Assembly: GCA_013399855.1 (NCBI GenBank)
Contig: VXAY01001959.1
Span: 252,642-316,641 of the forward strand
Reading direction: 5' to 3'
DNA: 64,000 nt
Origin: Oxyruncus cristatus
Lineage: Eukaryota > Chordata > Aves > Passeriformes > Cotingidae
Part shown: piece by piece, positions 1-11,507 of the stretch
Layout of the letters: each line of letters starts with the position of its first letter
How positions within the stretch are numbered: the first letter of the stretch is position 1
Position numbers and translations under genes: made by a program
The notes under the pieces: generated by a model
Seen by the model: the letters and a program-made list of their open reading frames with translations, nothing else
Database searches by the model: none
What the model was told of the DNA's origin: nothing

Positions 1-3000
1 GACATTCTGGTGTGTTCTAGAGAATAACTGAAAAGCTAAAGCTCCCTAATATTCTCATATTTAGTGCCTAAATTGATGTTTTCCTCTAAAGGGTTAGATA
101 CCAGGCAGATGAATATTCCAATTAACAGAGCAAGATGAGGTTTTAAATTACCAGGAAAACAGTTTTATTTTACTGGAGCAAATGACTTCTGACATCTTTT
201 TTCAGCCTGGGATTGATGTGCCAGGCAATGACGGCAGTTTTACCAACACCAAACAGCTGGGAGCTTGATTTCCAAATGTGTGAGCTGAGACTGAAGAAAA
301 AGCTGATTACAGCAAGCAATGAATATTACATTAACTGCAAAAGCAAAGGAACAAGCAGCAAACAAACAGACAAATCCTGAGGCAGCCCATTCCAAGTGGT
401 TTGGGGTATGTAATTTGAGCTGCTCAAAGTGAGACACCAAGAAAATTCTGGGCTCAGAGTATGAGCAAGAGGCTCCTTGGAAGCAAAGCTTTCTGAGCAA
501 ACACAATTTAGGGGCCTGCAATAATGTGATGTTCTGTTGTGTTTATAGGAAACCAAGAATTTCCTTAAAGCTGAAGTAGAAAGTAAACAGGTTTCTGGAG
601 AGGTGAGTTGTGCTGAGTGGGTTTTCACTCCAGCAGGTCAGGGCACCACACTCCATAATCCAAAGAAAACAAACATTTCATACTTTTTATTCCTAGATAC
701 GGCTCTATCTATTTGTCCCACAGATTTTGGCTTTCAGGGTGGTTGTTTTTCCCTGCAACATAAAGGCTGAAGGCACACGTTTTTGTAGCTTAATGCAAAT
801 CACCTCAAACAGAAACACTGCTCCTTAACACTGGTGTTATAATTTCTATTCCACAGCCCAGCATTGCTATTTGACCTTTCCAAATAAATAACCTTTCCAA
901 AGAAATCTCAAATTGTTTCAGTAACAAATAGTGATAATCTTTGGCTCTTCCACAGCGGGAAAGGTGACAACTTGTGCCACTTTTTGCCATTCCTGGTTAG
1001 GGGTATGTTTTCAAGCAGTGATTTATATTTATTCCTTGTGAATTCCAAATTCACTGTTAATATTGAGCTTTCCATGGAGAAGTTGAGACCCATGGATGGT
1101 GATAATGCATCTGTGCTGTCTGGCTGTAACAAATCACCCTCATTATGCCTTCATGTTTAAGTAATAAATGCACTTTGTCCTCCAGAGAGGAGAACCAACC
1201 CCTGTGATCGATGCTCTGCTTCGGCTCAAAGGATCAACGTCACTTGTGATTGTTTTAGTTTAAAAGGAAACTGTTGTTCATATCAGAGCTGGACTTTGAT
1301 GACCCCTGTGGGTCACTTCCAAGCCAGGATCTCCATGAATTCTCCTCACAAGAAACAATTGTGATCATTACATTTATTGCCTATTCAGTATAATGTGGAT
1401 TAACTTTGGTTACTTGGTGAGTAAAAAGTCACCAGCAGACCTTTAAAAACATGCTTTGTATTTTGCTTTCACTCTCTACCTCTCATTTGGATCTGGATTC
1501 AGCAAAGCAGTGCAGCCTGCTTTTGTAGCCTCAAGGACATGGCAAAATGAAGCAGAGCCCTCACAGAGAAAGAAAAGAATATTATCTATTTTTCCTTTTA
1601 AACAGTAATTGCTTTCACAAACAAAATCGAGTAATCACAGCCCACTGGTAAACAAAGGCCAAAAGAAACTTCAGCACCAAGAATAGCGATGGTAAAATGT
1701 TCCAGGCAGTTTTTAAAGCCATGTATCTCTGCCAGAGATACGTAAGTCATTCCACTAACTCGGGCAGGGGAAAAAAAGGCTAAAAAGCACCTTATTAATC
1801 TTCCTGAAGTTAAAAAAAAAAGAAAAAAAATCCAAAATCATTAGTAGGAAAAAAATGTTTGATCTTTGCATTCCTGGCACGTATTTGCTGTACAGTCTGA
1901 AACGAAGAGAGGAAAGCTGGTGTTTAAATGGAATTCTGCCCATGGGGTTAACTCTGGGTCCATTACTCTGTGATCCTTTGGATTGTGGGAGCAGCCCAGG
2001 ACAGAAGGATTTAGAAGTAGCATCACCCTACAAACACACCCAGTTTTATTCTCTAACCACTGTCTCAGGGGTGCTCCCACTTAAGGCCTGAAGGAGGAAT
2101 TTCCAGTGGCAACTCTGTGATGTTTTTATACTTCCACTGACCTACAACAACATCAATACCCCTTGCTGGGGTCAGCCAGGTTTCCTTGATGCTGCTCTTC
2201 CCTTTTCTAGAAGAAAAAGATGAACTGAAACCATAACACAGCTGGATTTGAACAGAGCATGTGTTTTGGGCCCTGCAACAGAAGCTGGGTGTTATAAAGT
2301 CCAAACAGAGAAATAATTGCAACCCTGGAAAGGCTCATAAGAGGAACTGAGGATGTTCCAGCTGAAATTACTTCCACAGATACTCCAAAAGGCAATTTAA
2401 TCAGAGCAATCCTGTTATTATCAACAGGCTTCTTCAGAAAAACAATATTCCTCAATACGGAGAGTTCCAGTGCTGGGGGTTGTGGTTTTGCAACCTGAGG
2501 AGAAGAGAGGGTGAATTAACAGATTAAACTAATTCAATGACAAAATCATTGCAGAGAAATCAATTTCAAATAATTAAACCAAGTTATTTGCAATTAAGCA
2601 GCAAGGTCTTTTCATATGTTGATGAAGATTCTTGTGCAGATATGGAATTTAGAGCAATAAAGTGAGTACAGTTTACAAGCAAATCTAGCTTAAAAATTCA
2701 GTATTATATCTGGGAATAAATCAGGGATTTTATCTGGGAATAGAAAGGCTTTGGTGTCACTGGAGGTTTCCCCTCCCCTTAGTCGTTGCCTGCTAAGGAA
2801 CTCTGGGCTAAGCAAAGTTTTCCTGGAGCATTTGGGGCCATTCTGGTGTTCCTGGGACAACAAAAGTGAAAATTAAGAGAGATTTTGTGACCTAACCTGC
2901 CGCTGAGATTTCTGGACTTTGTGTTGGGAAGATCCCACAGAAACCCAGCACCCCCCAGGTGCCTCTTGTGACATTCCCTCCTAAACCAGCACTGCTTTTT

Positions 3001-3744
3001 ATGTGCAGACCCAAAAATATGCTGTAGATTTCACTGTAAGAGCTGCCTGATTACAAAGCTGCTGTCTAATGACTGTGCAACTAAAACTGTCAAGGAATAT
3101 ACAACTCCAGAAGGAAGATACCAAATTAAGACCCACTAATTTTTATATGGTGTCATTGAAAATTGACTTTCCAGCAAGAACAGCTGTTTTGTATTTCATG
3201 CATTTTGTCTTTCCTTCCCTTGAAAAAGGAGATGTTTGTAAAGGTGTGCATTTGAGAAGGGATTCTGGCCTAGAAGTCTCATTAAAAGGTCTCTGAGGGA
3301 CTTTATGTGCAGTACAACATGTAAAAAAACCCTAACTGGGAGAAGCCTGATTAAATCTTTACTACTGCTGCTTCCTCAGTTGTGCATGTATAGAATTTAT
3401 ATGTGCACATATAAGACTTTCTTTTCAAGACTTGAAAATATTTCTCTAATTTGTGGGGTTTTGGCTGCCTTTTGGGGTCTTCATTTGTTCAGTCACCTGC
3501 TTGGGAAGGTGGGAGTGGATTTGGGGAAGCCAAATCTCAGGCCACACATGTAATTTTAATGCCTTTATTAATGATGAAATTATGAAAAGAAGGGAAATGC
3601 ACCAGCCAAAAGGTGAGGGACCGATAAATCCTGGGACAGGGGAGTCCAACAGGGCACAGGAGATGTGGGCAGGAAAAATGGGCTGGACACAACCTCAGGA
3701 GGTCCAACCACAGCAGAGGCAAAGCTGGGCTGCCCTGCAGAGCA
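1..3744. other. Unique A+T-rich non-coding DNA
   Basis: No repeat family, RNA gene or exon is recognised here. Open frames are short (all under 120 codons), lie on both strands and resemble no family I know. Short A-runs occur near 1810-1830. The stretch is compatible with intergenic or intronic avian DNA. Confidence 0.6.
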
Positions 3745-3867
3745 GGGTCTGGAGTGCTGGAAGGCAGGAGAGGCTGGAGAGGAGGAACAAGTGGAGATGA
3801 GGAACAGCCGTAGAGGAAGGAGGAGCTGGAGAGGGAGGAACTCCCAGAGAGGAGGAACAGCTGGAGA
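3745..3867 (+). repeat. Purine-rich degenerate minisatellite
   Basis: The plus strand is almost entirely G and A, with imperfect repetition of a GGAGGAACAGCTGGAGA-like unit (for example around 3780, 3835 and 3855). It directly precedes a CR1 fragment and may be the expanded, degenerate 5' part of that fragment. The open frames here are low-complexity (Glu/Gly/Arg on the plus strand, Ser/Leu/Pro on the minus strand) and are not taken as genes. Confidence 0.5.
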
Positions 3868-4155
3868 AGCAGGACCTGGGGGTACTGTTGGAGCACACGT
3901 GGAGCCATGTGCCAACCATCCACCTTCTGGATTTGCAGGTCTGAGCCAGCAGGGAGGAGGAGAGACCCTCCCCCTCTGTTCAGCCTTGGGAGACCAGCCT
4001 GGAGTTCTGTGTCTGGTTTGGGGCTCCCCAGTGCAAGAGAAGCAAGGAAATACTGGGGAGAGACTTTTAGGAGGCTGGAGAACTTGAGATGCAAAGAAAG
4101 GCCAAGGAACTTGGTTTGTCGGATCTTACAAAGAGGTTGGTGAGGGGAGATCAGG
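3868..4155 (+). mobile_element. CR1 LINE fragment, old, C-terminal ORF2 region
   Basis: The sequence follows the avian CR1 ORF2 C-terminal region. It contains the 'gacctgggggtactg' stretch near 3875, then 'gggagaccagcctggag' and 'ggggctccccagt' near 3988-4033, which encode the part of CR1 after the reverse-transcriptase core. Frames are broken and no 3' tail follows, so this is a dead internal fragment. Divergence is high, suggesting an old insertion. The boundary near 4155 is approximate. Confidence 0.7.
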
Positions 4156-4651
4156 GCTGTCCTCAGCCATGAACTTCCCAGTAAAGTTGGCTGATAGTGC
4201 AGCAACAAAGTGGATATAAAAATCCCTCCCTGATTCAGGTAATGCTGCAAAACCAATGGTGTTAGTACCAAAGTTATGCTTCAAATCATAAAATTATCCA
4301 GCCAGTTTAGAAATTCAGCTGCACCATCTGTCTCCTTGACCTCCAGCTACAGAGGATTTCACAGGTCGACTAAAAGATGTTGGAGGAATGACTTCATTTT
4401 AATTATCCCCTTTCTTCATCATTGGCCTTTAAGATAATAATTCCAGAGATGGAACACCTACTCTTGTCTCCTGGATGTTAAATCCCACACCTCTGTTCCT
4501 GTGCAATGTTTACCCAGGTGAGTGTCTCTCACTGGAATCAGGAACCGGGTGATGGGAGACATCATGATAAAAGGGCCAAAATCTTACCCACAGGGATTAA
4601 ATAGTAGTGACAAGATTAGACAAGGGGACAGCATGAGGAGTATTGATATAA

Positions 4652-4803
4652 ATCACAGAATCCCAGAATGTCCTGAGCTGGGAGGGACCCACAGGGACCA
4701 TCCAGTCCAACCCCTGGCCCTGCACAGACAGCCCAACAATCCCCCCCGTCCTGGAGCTCTGGAAGGATTGGTTCCATGACCAACCTGGGGAGCCTGGTCA
4801 GTG
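4652..4803 (-). mobile_element. CR1 LINE 3' end, antisense
   Basis: Read on the plus strand, it starts with the reversed tail ('cacagaatcccagaatg') and continues 'gggacccacagggaccatcc' and 'ccctggccctgcacagac', the reverse complement of a CR1 3' end. Internal deletions relative to the better copy at 47.9 kb are visible after 4745. It is 5'-truncated near 4803. It belongs to the same sequence group as the pieces at 17.2, 27.4, 47.5, 47.9 and 56.5 kb. Confidence 0.85.
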
Positions 4804-7254
4804 TTTTTCTGGAATTTTCCTTCCTTTTTCTCTGTGTCATCTCTAAGTATTGGTTTCCATCTCAACAGCACCTGCCAAGGCTCAAGTGGAGGCCAAGTAG
4901 ACAACGGGGCTGTGGCAACTCTGCTTCTGTGAGAGTCTAAAAATCTGCAAAGTCACCAAAATCAGTTTATTCGTTGTGACGGCTGTGAGTGGAACCCAAA
5001 GTGCTATTAGGAATTTTGTACTTGGTATCTAGTTTGCTTCTGAGCAGAACAAAGGACTGTCCCTCATCTAAGGGGGGAAAAAAGTCATTGTCCCTTGGCA
5101 TTGCATGTTTATCCTCTTTTCCTTGTTTTCAAGCTAAATAAATTAATTTTTTAAATGAAACCAGATAACCACAAATACCCTTCTCTCTTGGGAATTTTTA
5201 AATACAACCATTCACACACTGTGATTTTTCATAACTGACATTTAAAGCCAGATAATATTTGTATTTATAGAAATTCTTGTTTCTAGATTGTGTTTATAGA
5301 AATTCTTGCATTATAGAAGAGAATTGAACAGAGATATACATCAAATGCTATTATGAAGAAAGCCTTCAATGGACAACTAGGGAAATAATAATAATATAGC
5401 TTGAATGAAAGGGATTTGGGCTGAATTAAGGCGTTTTGATATTAATTCATGAAACACAAATGAGTAGTTTCTGCTGCTTAAAGAATCACCATCAAAGGTA
5501 TTGGCAAAAAGCAGATTTTAATGGAGTTCAACGGCAAGGTTCACTCTATTACTTACTCCATCAATGGATATATACAGGAAAATGGGATTTGGATCAATTT
5601 AGTATGATTAACATGGAGGATGGAGGTGGAAAAGGGTCAGGGTGCAAAGGATTTGGACACAGGAGTTAAGGGTGCAGAAGGATTTAGCAGCACTTTATCA
5701 TTAACCAATTTAACGTTTAAAAAAAAGCGATGAACCATCACATTCATCTGAAATTGTTAAAAAGGATTAAATAAAGAATAAAGAGTCAATAAACAACTGA
5801 TATTGCTCTTAATGGTGAAAATATTTACATTGTCCAACATGTTTCTGTACAATTAAGGCATTAATTTAAATATTGGTAGCATGAAGAATATTTTTCTGCA
5901 TTTCTGCTGTGCTAATTACTAATAAGAAATAATTTAGGCATTTTGGAGTGTAAAAATGTTCAGCTAAAATTTATATATTTACTATTTTTGCTCCACTGAT
6001 TACTACACTAATTACTAATGAGAAGTATCTGAGGCAGTTCTGAGTGTAAAAAAATAAGCTAAATTCTATATATTTATTATTTTTGAGCTTATTACTCAGA
6101 AAAATCTACTCTCAGACTATTTTCCTCAGAAAGGGAACTCTAAAATAGTGGAGAAATTGATGACATGAAATTTTTTTCAAATTTACATGGATAGTTTGCA
6201 AGAAAGTCTCAGAGGTGTCTTCCTCCCAAAAGTGGTACAACTGAAAGGAACATAACACAAAACAATAAAGAACTATTTTTTTTCTTTTTAAGCAGTGCAT
6301 ATTTAAGCTCTTAAAGTAATCGGCACAGGCTTCAATATTAAAATAAATACTAAAATAACCATTAAAATAAATAAACAAATTTGCAGGCTTTCAAAATCTA
6401 ATCTGAAAAGATTCATGACAAAAGTCTGCTAAAACACCACCTCTGTTGAAGCTCCAGATGGGGAGAAGACAATGGTGAATGTGGGGATATTTAGAATATG
6501 CTCCTGACCTTCTCCAGGTCACAGAATGAGATAAATGGATTATTTAATAAACCTGGTTTATATATTTTTTTCCCTAGCAAGCAATTAGGATGATTTTTGT
6601 AGGATATAAGGAGAGGGAAATTCAAGTTTGTAATTTTGAAAGATCTGGTGTAAAAAACTGCGCTACAAAGTTCCTGTTGAGCACATAATGACATGACAGG
6701 GGGCTTATCGAGACTCTAATAGTGAACTTTCCTGAAAAATATCAGATTCTGGTGTCAGAGGTTATCCCAATTGGCTACTCCCTGGAATTACCATTTCTCC
6801 AAAGAAGTTTGTAAATGAGGAGGGGAAGGATTTTCTGTCCATGATGATCCTGGAAGGAGCACAACCTGTTCTTGCAAAATGGAGTTTGCTGAAAGTTCAT
6901 CAATCTGCAAACACCAAGTCATTGAAATTTTAAACCTCGGTGGGCCCATTGGAATTTCCCATGTTTAGCATCCGCTGGGAATCCAGCAGGAGTGTCAGGG
7001 CCATAAATTGCTCTGATTTATCATCACATTTGCAGGGGGCGTTGATTGTTTGCTGGTTCCACTGCAAATCACAGGAGCCCTCAGGGGGTTCATTCACCAC
7101 GTGCTCCAAAAGCCACATCTGTCACTGTGGCTTCACATTGACAAGGACAGATGTAGGATAAATATCAGCTAAAATATCAGACTTTAGGGAGGCAGGTGCA
7201 AGGTGTAGCTGCAAGGAGGAACATCAGAGATAAGAGGTAGGAGAGCTGGGAGAT
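4804..7254. other. Unique A+T-rich DNA with short local duplications
   Basis: No gene is seen. A ~29-bp direct repeat (sharing 'tttatagaaattcttg') occurs at 5261-5279 and 5290-5308, and a larger tandem duplication is listed separately at 5911-6087. The remainder is unique A+T-rich sequence. Confidence 0.55.
5911..6087. repeat. Diverged ~96-bp tandem duplication
   Basis: Copy 1 (5911-5991) and copy 2 (6007-6087) align without large gaps: both run 'ctaattactaat', then 'gagtgtaaaaa', then a TATATATTTA-T-ATTTTTG motif. The offset is about 96 bp. Many substitutions separate the copies, so the duplication is old. No coding role is apparent. Confidence 0.75.
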
Positions 7255-7675
7255 GTGTGAGAGTGGGGAGGCCCTGGCACACACTCGGTGCGTTCTCTGT
7301 GCTTGAAGTTGATAATGCACATCATGAAAAGGCTCCAGGGGGACCTCAGAGCCCCTTCCAGCACCTGAAAGGGCTCCCAGGAGAGCTGGAGAGGGGCTTG
7401 GGACAAGGGATGGAGGGACAGGACACTGGGAATGGCTTCCCACTGCCAGAGGGCAGGGAGAGATGGGAGATTGGGAAGGAATGTTGGCTGTGAGGGTGGG
7501 GAGGCCCTGGCACAGGTTGCCCAGAGAAGCTGTGGCTGCCCCTGGATCCCTGGAAGTGTCCAAGGCCAGGTGGGAGTAACCTGGGCTAGTGGAAGGTGTC
7601 CCTGCCCATGGCAGGGGGTGGAATAAGGGTCCCTTTAATGTCCCTTCCCATCCAAACCGTTCCATGATTCCATGG
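7255..7675 (+). mobile_element. CR1 LINE 3' region with intact tail
   Basis: Sense CR1: 'cctcagagccccttccag' (7345), 'cactgccagagggcaggga' (7440), 'gtggctgcccctggatccc' (7532), 'gtccctgcccatggcaggg' (7598), ending in 'ccatgattccatg' at about 7675. The motif 'gtggggaggccctggcaca' occurs twice, at 7264 and 7497, although CR1 normally has it once. The 5' end is therefore rearranged, or joins a second small CR1 piece. Confidence 0.9.
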
Positions 7676-8968
7676 GGAAAGATAAAAGACAGATGAGCTC
7701 CATATGCAGAGGACTGATGGCTGAATCTGTCTAACCTAAATCTAGAGATTTTTAGGTAATCTGAAGAATAGGAATGTTAAATGTGATTTTAATGTTTCCA
7801 TTTAAAATACCGAAAGTGACCTTTTTTTTCCCCTATTCCATAAGTGGTTTCATTTCATTGAAGTTTTTACTTATTTAGTTTGTTTTCATCAAGTAACATG
7901 ACTAATGATGCAGCCTTTCCATTCCTTATACCCCTCTAGAGAAATACATATGCCACTCCTGGTTCATACTCTTCTCTTTACCGTAATTGGGAATGAATTA
8001 CAGTTTAATCCTTTCCCTTCCATACAGCCAAAACCAATAGTGGAGTCCTCAGAGAACAACCCTTCGGAAAACAATTTGCAATTAAACAGAAGTGGAAACA
8101 GGGAAGGTGGTTAGAATGAGAAATAACAGTAATAAATTGTAATGGCTCTAAAGAGATGAGACTGAAGAATCTTTGTGTAAGAAGAAATACATTTTAATGA
8201 CGATATCTAATTTTTGGGAACTTGCTCTGCATTATGTATTAATATTTCAGTAAAAAGAGCCGACCTTCAGTCACTATAAAGCTTGTTGACTTCAATGCGG
8301 GCTCGTATAGAAAAACTGGTCCAAAAAGTAGGTGCCATTAATCCAGTCAAAAAAACCCTCAGATAAAGTACATTTTCTTGCTATGTGGGAGGAATGTTAC
8401 AAGGAACTTCATCATTCTGACATCCAAGTTCATTTACAGGCAGCATTTTTTTTCAGTGCCTGACAAGTTTCATCCAGGAGGAAAAGTTCTCTTGTTATAA
8501 AAGACCTGGTTGGGATCTGGGTGAGTTTCTGGTTTAATTTGCAGTCCTGCCCCTGTTAGAGCAGAACTTACCAAGCCATGTTTCCCTGAATTTAGGTGGA
8601 AAGCCAAGAACCATCTCTGCTGTCAAGCCGTGGTTGGACAAGCCTAGTGAAGATGAGAAATATTGAAAGGAATGCAGAAAGCTCCACGCATTTGCAGAAA
8701 TATTAAAGTGAGAGTTCTGAGAAACTGCAAATAACATGAGAGGAAGTGTTTTTTAGCAGCAAATGTCCATTTCTATCTGGATCCTAATGGTCTTTCCTCA
8801 ACCCTTGTTAATATATTAATAGCAACTAACAAGTGTGACAACTTTTTAAAGGTTTGGAGTTATGAGTGCGATGAGAAAACATACACTTGGGGTTGAAATG
8901 TGGCTTTGGGATCATTCAGAAAAGCAGAATTTTACTTAAAAGTAAATTCAGAATACACAGGGAGAGCA
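7676..8968. other. Unique A+T-rich non-coding DNA
   Basis: No repeat, RNA gene or exon is recognised. Small open frames at 7905-8114 and 8534-8737 resemble no known family and have no supporting signals. Confidence 0.6.
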
Positions 8969-9055
8969 GGGAGGTTGGAGCACATGACCCATTGTGGTCT
9001 CTTCCAACCTTCCCCATTCTGTGATCCTGTGACTCTGGGGTCCTGTGACCCTGTG
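8969..9055 (+). mobile_element. Very short CR1 3' end with expanded octamer tail
   Basis: Only the last ~90 bp of a CR1 is present: 'gaggttggag', 'tggtctcttccaacc', then 'attctgtgatcctgtgac' followed by further diverged octamers ('tcctgtga', 'ccctgtga') up to about 9055. Four or more degenerate tail units are visible, more than in most copies in this window. Confidence 0.75.
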
Positions 9056-11376
9056 AAATGTGGCAGATTTTGGAGCTATAGCCAAGGGCTCTGCACCACC
9101 ATGGACCCAAATATTCCATGCACAGGGAGAACCAGGACAGCCTGGAACAGAAATACCTTGGTTCTTCTGTAGGTGGAGGTTTCTGAGCACTCTTTATCTC
9201 CAGCAGAAATGCATCATCAGTGTTCAGGTCCACAAAGAAACCCTTGAGGTGTGTCTGTCCTACAGAACTGAAGTGATCCAGACATTTGTCTGTAGGAATT
9301 CACATCCCATGACATCTAAGCAGAATGAATAAAGTGCTTTGAGCAGGGAATCAGGAAAAACTAGTCCCAAAGAAAACAAGCAAAACCAGAATCCCAGTTA
9401 CTGGCAGCAAATTCTTGAATCACTGTGTTAATACTTTGAGAATCCACCAGTTAATTAATACAGACTAATGTGTAAATATTAAAATGCCTGATTTAATCCT
9501 TCTTTAGTCTCTTTGAGGTTCACTCACTTCACAGTGAAAATGTGTGTGTGAAAGCCCAGCAAAATCTGTCCCACCGCAGGGATTTAGTAGATGTTCTGTG
9601 GTGTTTGTGCAGGCAACAGTTTGGACAAATGGGGTTGTTCTGCTCAGGAAGTAAAACAACATTTTCACAGGAAAAAAATAAGGTGAAATGCCCCTTCAGC
9701 ATCTTTCCAGAGAATTTTGAGGAGGAAAAATCAGCAGTATTGACGAGTTAATGGGATTTCTAAAACATCTCATTCACCAGTGAAAACTTACGCAGATCAA
9801 CTTTATATAATGAGACTAATATGTCACATTTAGGCTACTGAACTTACTCTGACAGATAAAGAAACATTAAATACTGCCCTTTAAATGCTAATTGCTTCTG
9901 TGTTAGGGCTCACAAATTGCCTAAATGTAGTTCATGCACACAGATCTGAGAGCAACAATGTGCTTTTGGAACACTAAGGGAAACAATTTGCCAAAGCTTC
10001 AACTTATATTCAGTGTAACAGTCTGGGAAAGGAGATTGCACGTTAGAAGTGTAGGAAAACAAATTAAACAATATTATTAGGTGTCCAAAGGTCAAAGGTT
10101 TGAAGCCAAAGCTGTCACAATGTGGAAAAATGGCAAGATGTTTGAAAGATGTGGAAGATGTTTACAATACCTTCCCCTGCTCAAATGTAAAGTGTAGAGA
10201 AAAAGGAATGGAAATAAGACAGGGAAGGAAAGTCATCAATGGATTTATAAGGTATTTTCCTCACTAATTTTGCCGTTGGTTTTAAGTCTTAACGACCTTA
10301 TCTTTACCTTTCTAAAAAACTTATGACATCCTCAGATTAAGTAATTTGCTCTGAAGGTAACAAGGAATGTATTTCCCTCAATGAAGAGGGACTCCCTGTG
10401 ACTATTATAAATCACATCTCCTCCTTAAAGTGGAAACTCAGCAGTGAGACAGCCTGTGGAGAAGGCAGCTGAGAGGAAGGGTCACAGATATAACCTGTGG
10501 TTACTCATGGACAACCGAGTAGGATGATCCTATGGTCACCTTTGTCACCTCACTAAAGGCTGGTCACATTCAAGCAAAGGCTTCTTGAGGAACAGGAGAC
10601 ACTGATGGTGGGAGAAACCTCAGTGACCTTGGTTTTACTCCACAGGAGAGGGATTTATCCATTCAACCTTTTGGGACACAAACCCAGAGAGGAGTCAAGG
10701 GGGGAAAAACTCTCTCACCCCAAATTAACACACAACGAGGTTTGGCCTAATGGGGAATGGTACACAAAGGAAAGAGCAAATGTTTAAAATTTATGAGACT
10801 GGTTTTAGGGAGTTGGGGGAATGTGCTTTGGGATGTTTAGGAGAAGAATCCGAGGTGGAGAGAGGGAAGGATCAAGTGGATGTAGCAGGTACATGATACC
10901 AGCTACAGAAGAAGTTCAGAGCGTTGATGTGAATCCTGCTGAGTCTGGATAGCAGGAGGACAGCTCTGAGTGCTGGGGGAGTGGTGCTGGCACGAAAACT
11001 ACAGTACAGGAAGGTCATAGTGACCCACTCAACACGCTGCCCTGGACAGGTCAGTCTGAGCTGGGAACACAGCCCCTGGTTACAGACAAAACGAACTGAG
11101 CCATTACAGCTTGCACTCACACCTGCATGCCTGTCTGGGAGGGAAACACCCGTTTCCTGGCCAGTAGAAATTATGACCAGAGTGGTTTGTTCCTAAGAAC
11201 CTTCCCAAAGGGCTCTGAAGTCCCCACTGCTGGAGATCCTCTCAGGAGTTGGGGTCTGTGGGTGCTGCACAGCTCAGGGCCCCACCATCTAACATTACCT
11301 ATCCTGGCCCCTATTGCCTTCTTAGGCTGTTTGCAATAAATGCAATATTAATCCATATTTGATGGAGTCTGATAGT
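9056..11376. other. Unique non-coding DNA
   Basis: No gene or known repeat is recognised. The part at 10430-11330 is somewhat G+C-richer and could hide an old repeat, but I could not match it to one. Open frames there (up to 82 codons) overlap on opposite strands. Confidence 0.55.
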
Positions 11377-11465
11377 AGGATTGTTCAGCCTGGGGAGGAG
11401 AAGCTTTGGGGTGACCTAATTGTGGCCTTGCAGGACCTGAAGGAGCTACAGGAAAGATGGAGAGG
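11377..11465 (+). mobile_element. CR1 LINE internal fragment, short
   Basis: 'ggattgttcagcctgggg', 'aagctttggggtgacct' and 'aggacctgaaggagctaca' follow the CR1 ORF2 C-terminus/3' region, as in the antisense copy at 31240-31300. It ends without a CR1 tail, merging into a tandem duplication. Confidence 0.8.
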
Positions 11466-11507
11466 GAAAAGCAAGAAGAAAGGGAGGGAAAAGCAAGAAG
11501 AAAGTGA
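11461..11507. repeat. Two-copy 22-24 bp tandem duplication
   Basis: The unit 'gagggaaaagcaagaagaaag' occurs twice in a row at the 3' edge of the CR1 fragment. The first bases of the unit match CR1, so the duplication probably arose at the fragment's edge after insertion. Confidence 0.75.

Noticed and set aside
3537..4271. Minus-strand frame of 244 codons, longest in the window
   Set aside because: Leu/Ser/Pro-rich reverse of the purine-rich minisatellite and the sense CR1 fragment; low complexity.
10430..11340. Possible unrecognised LTR or other repeat
   Set aside because: Modestly G+C-rich with an AATAAA near 11335, but no TATA/polyadenylation arrangement or second copy in the window.
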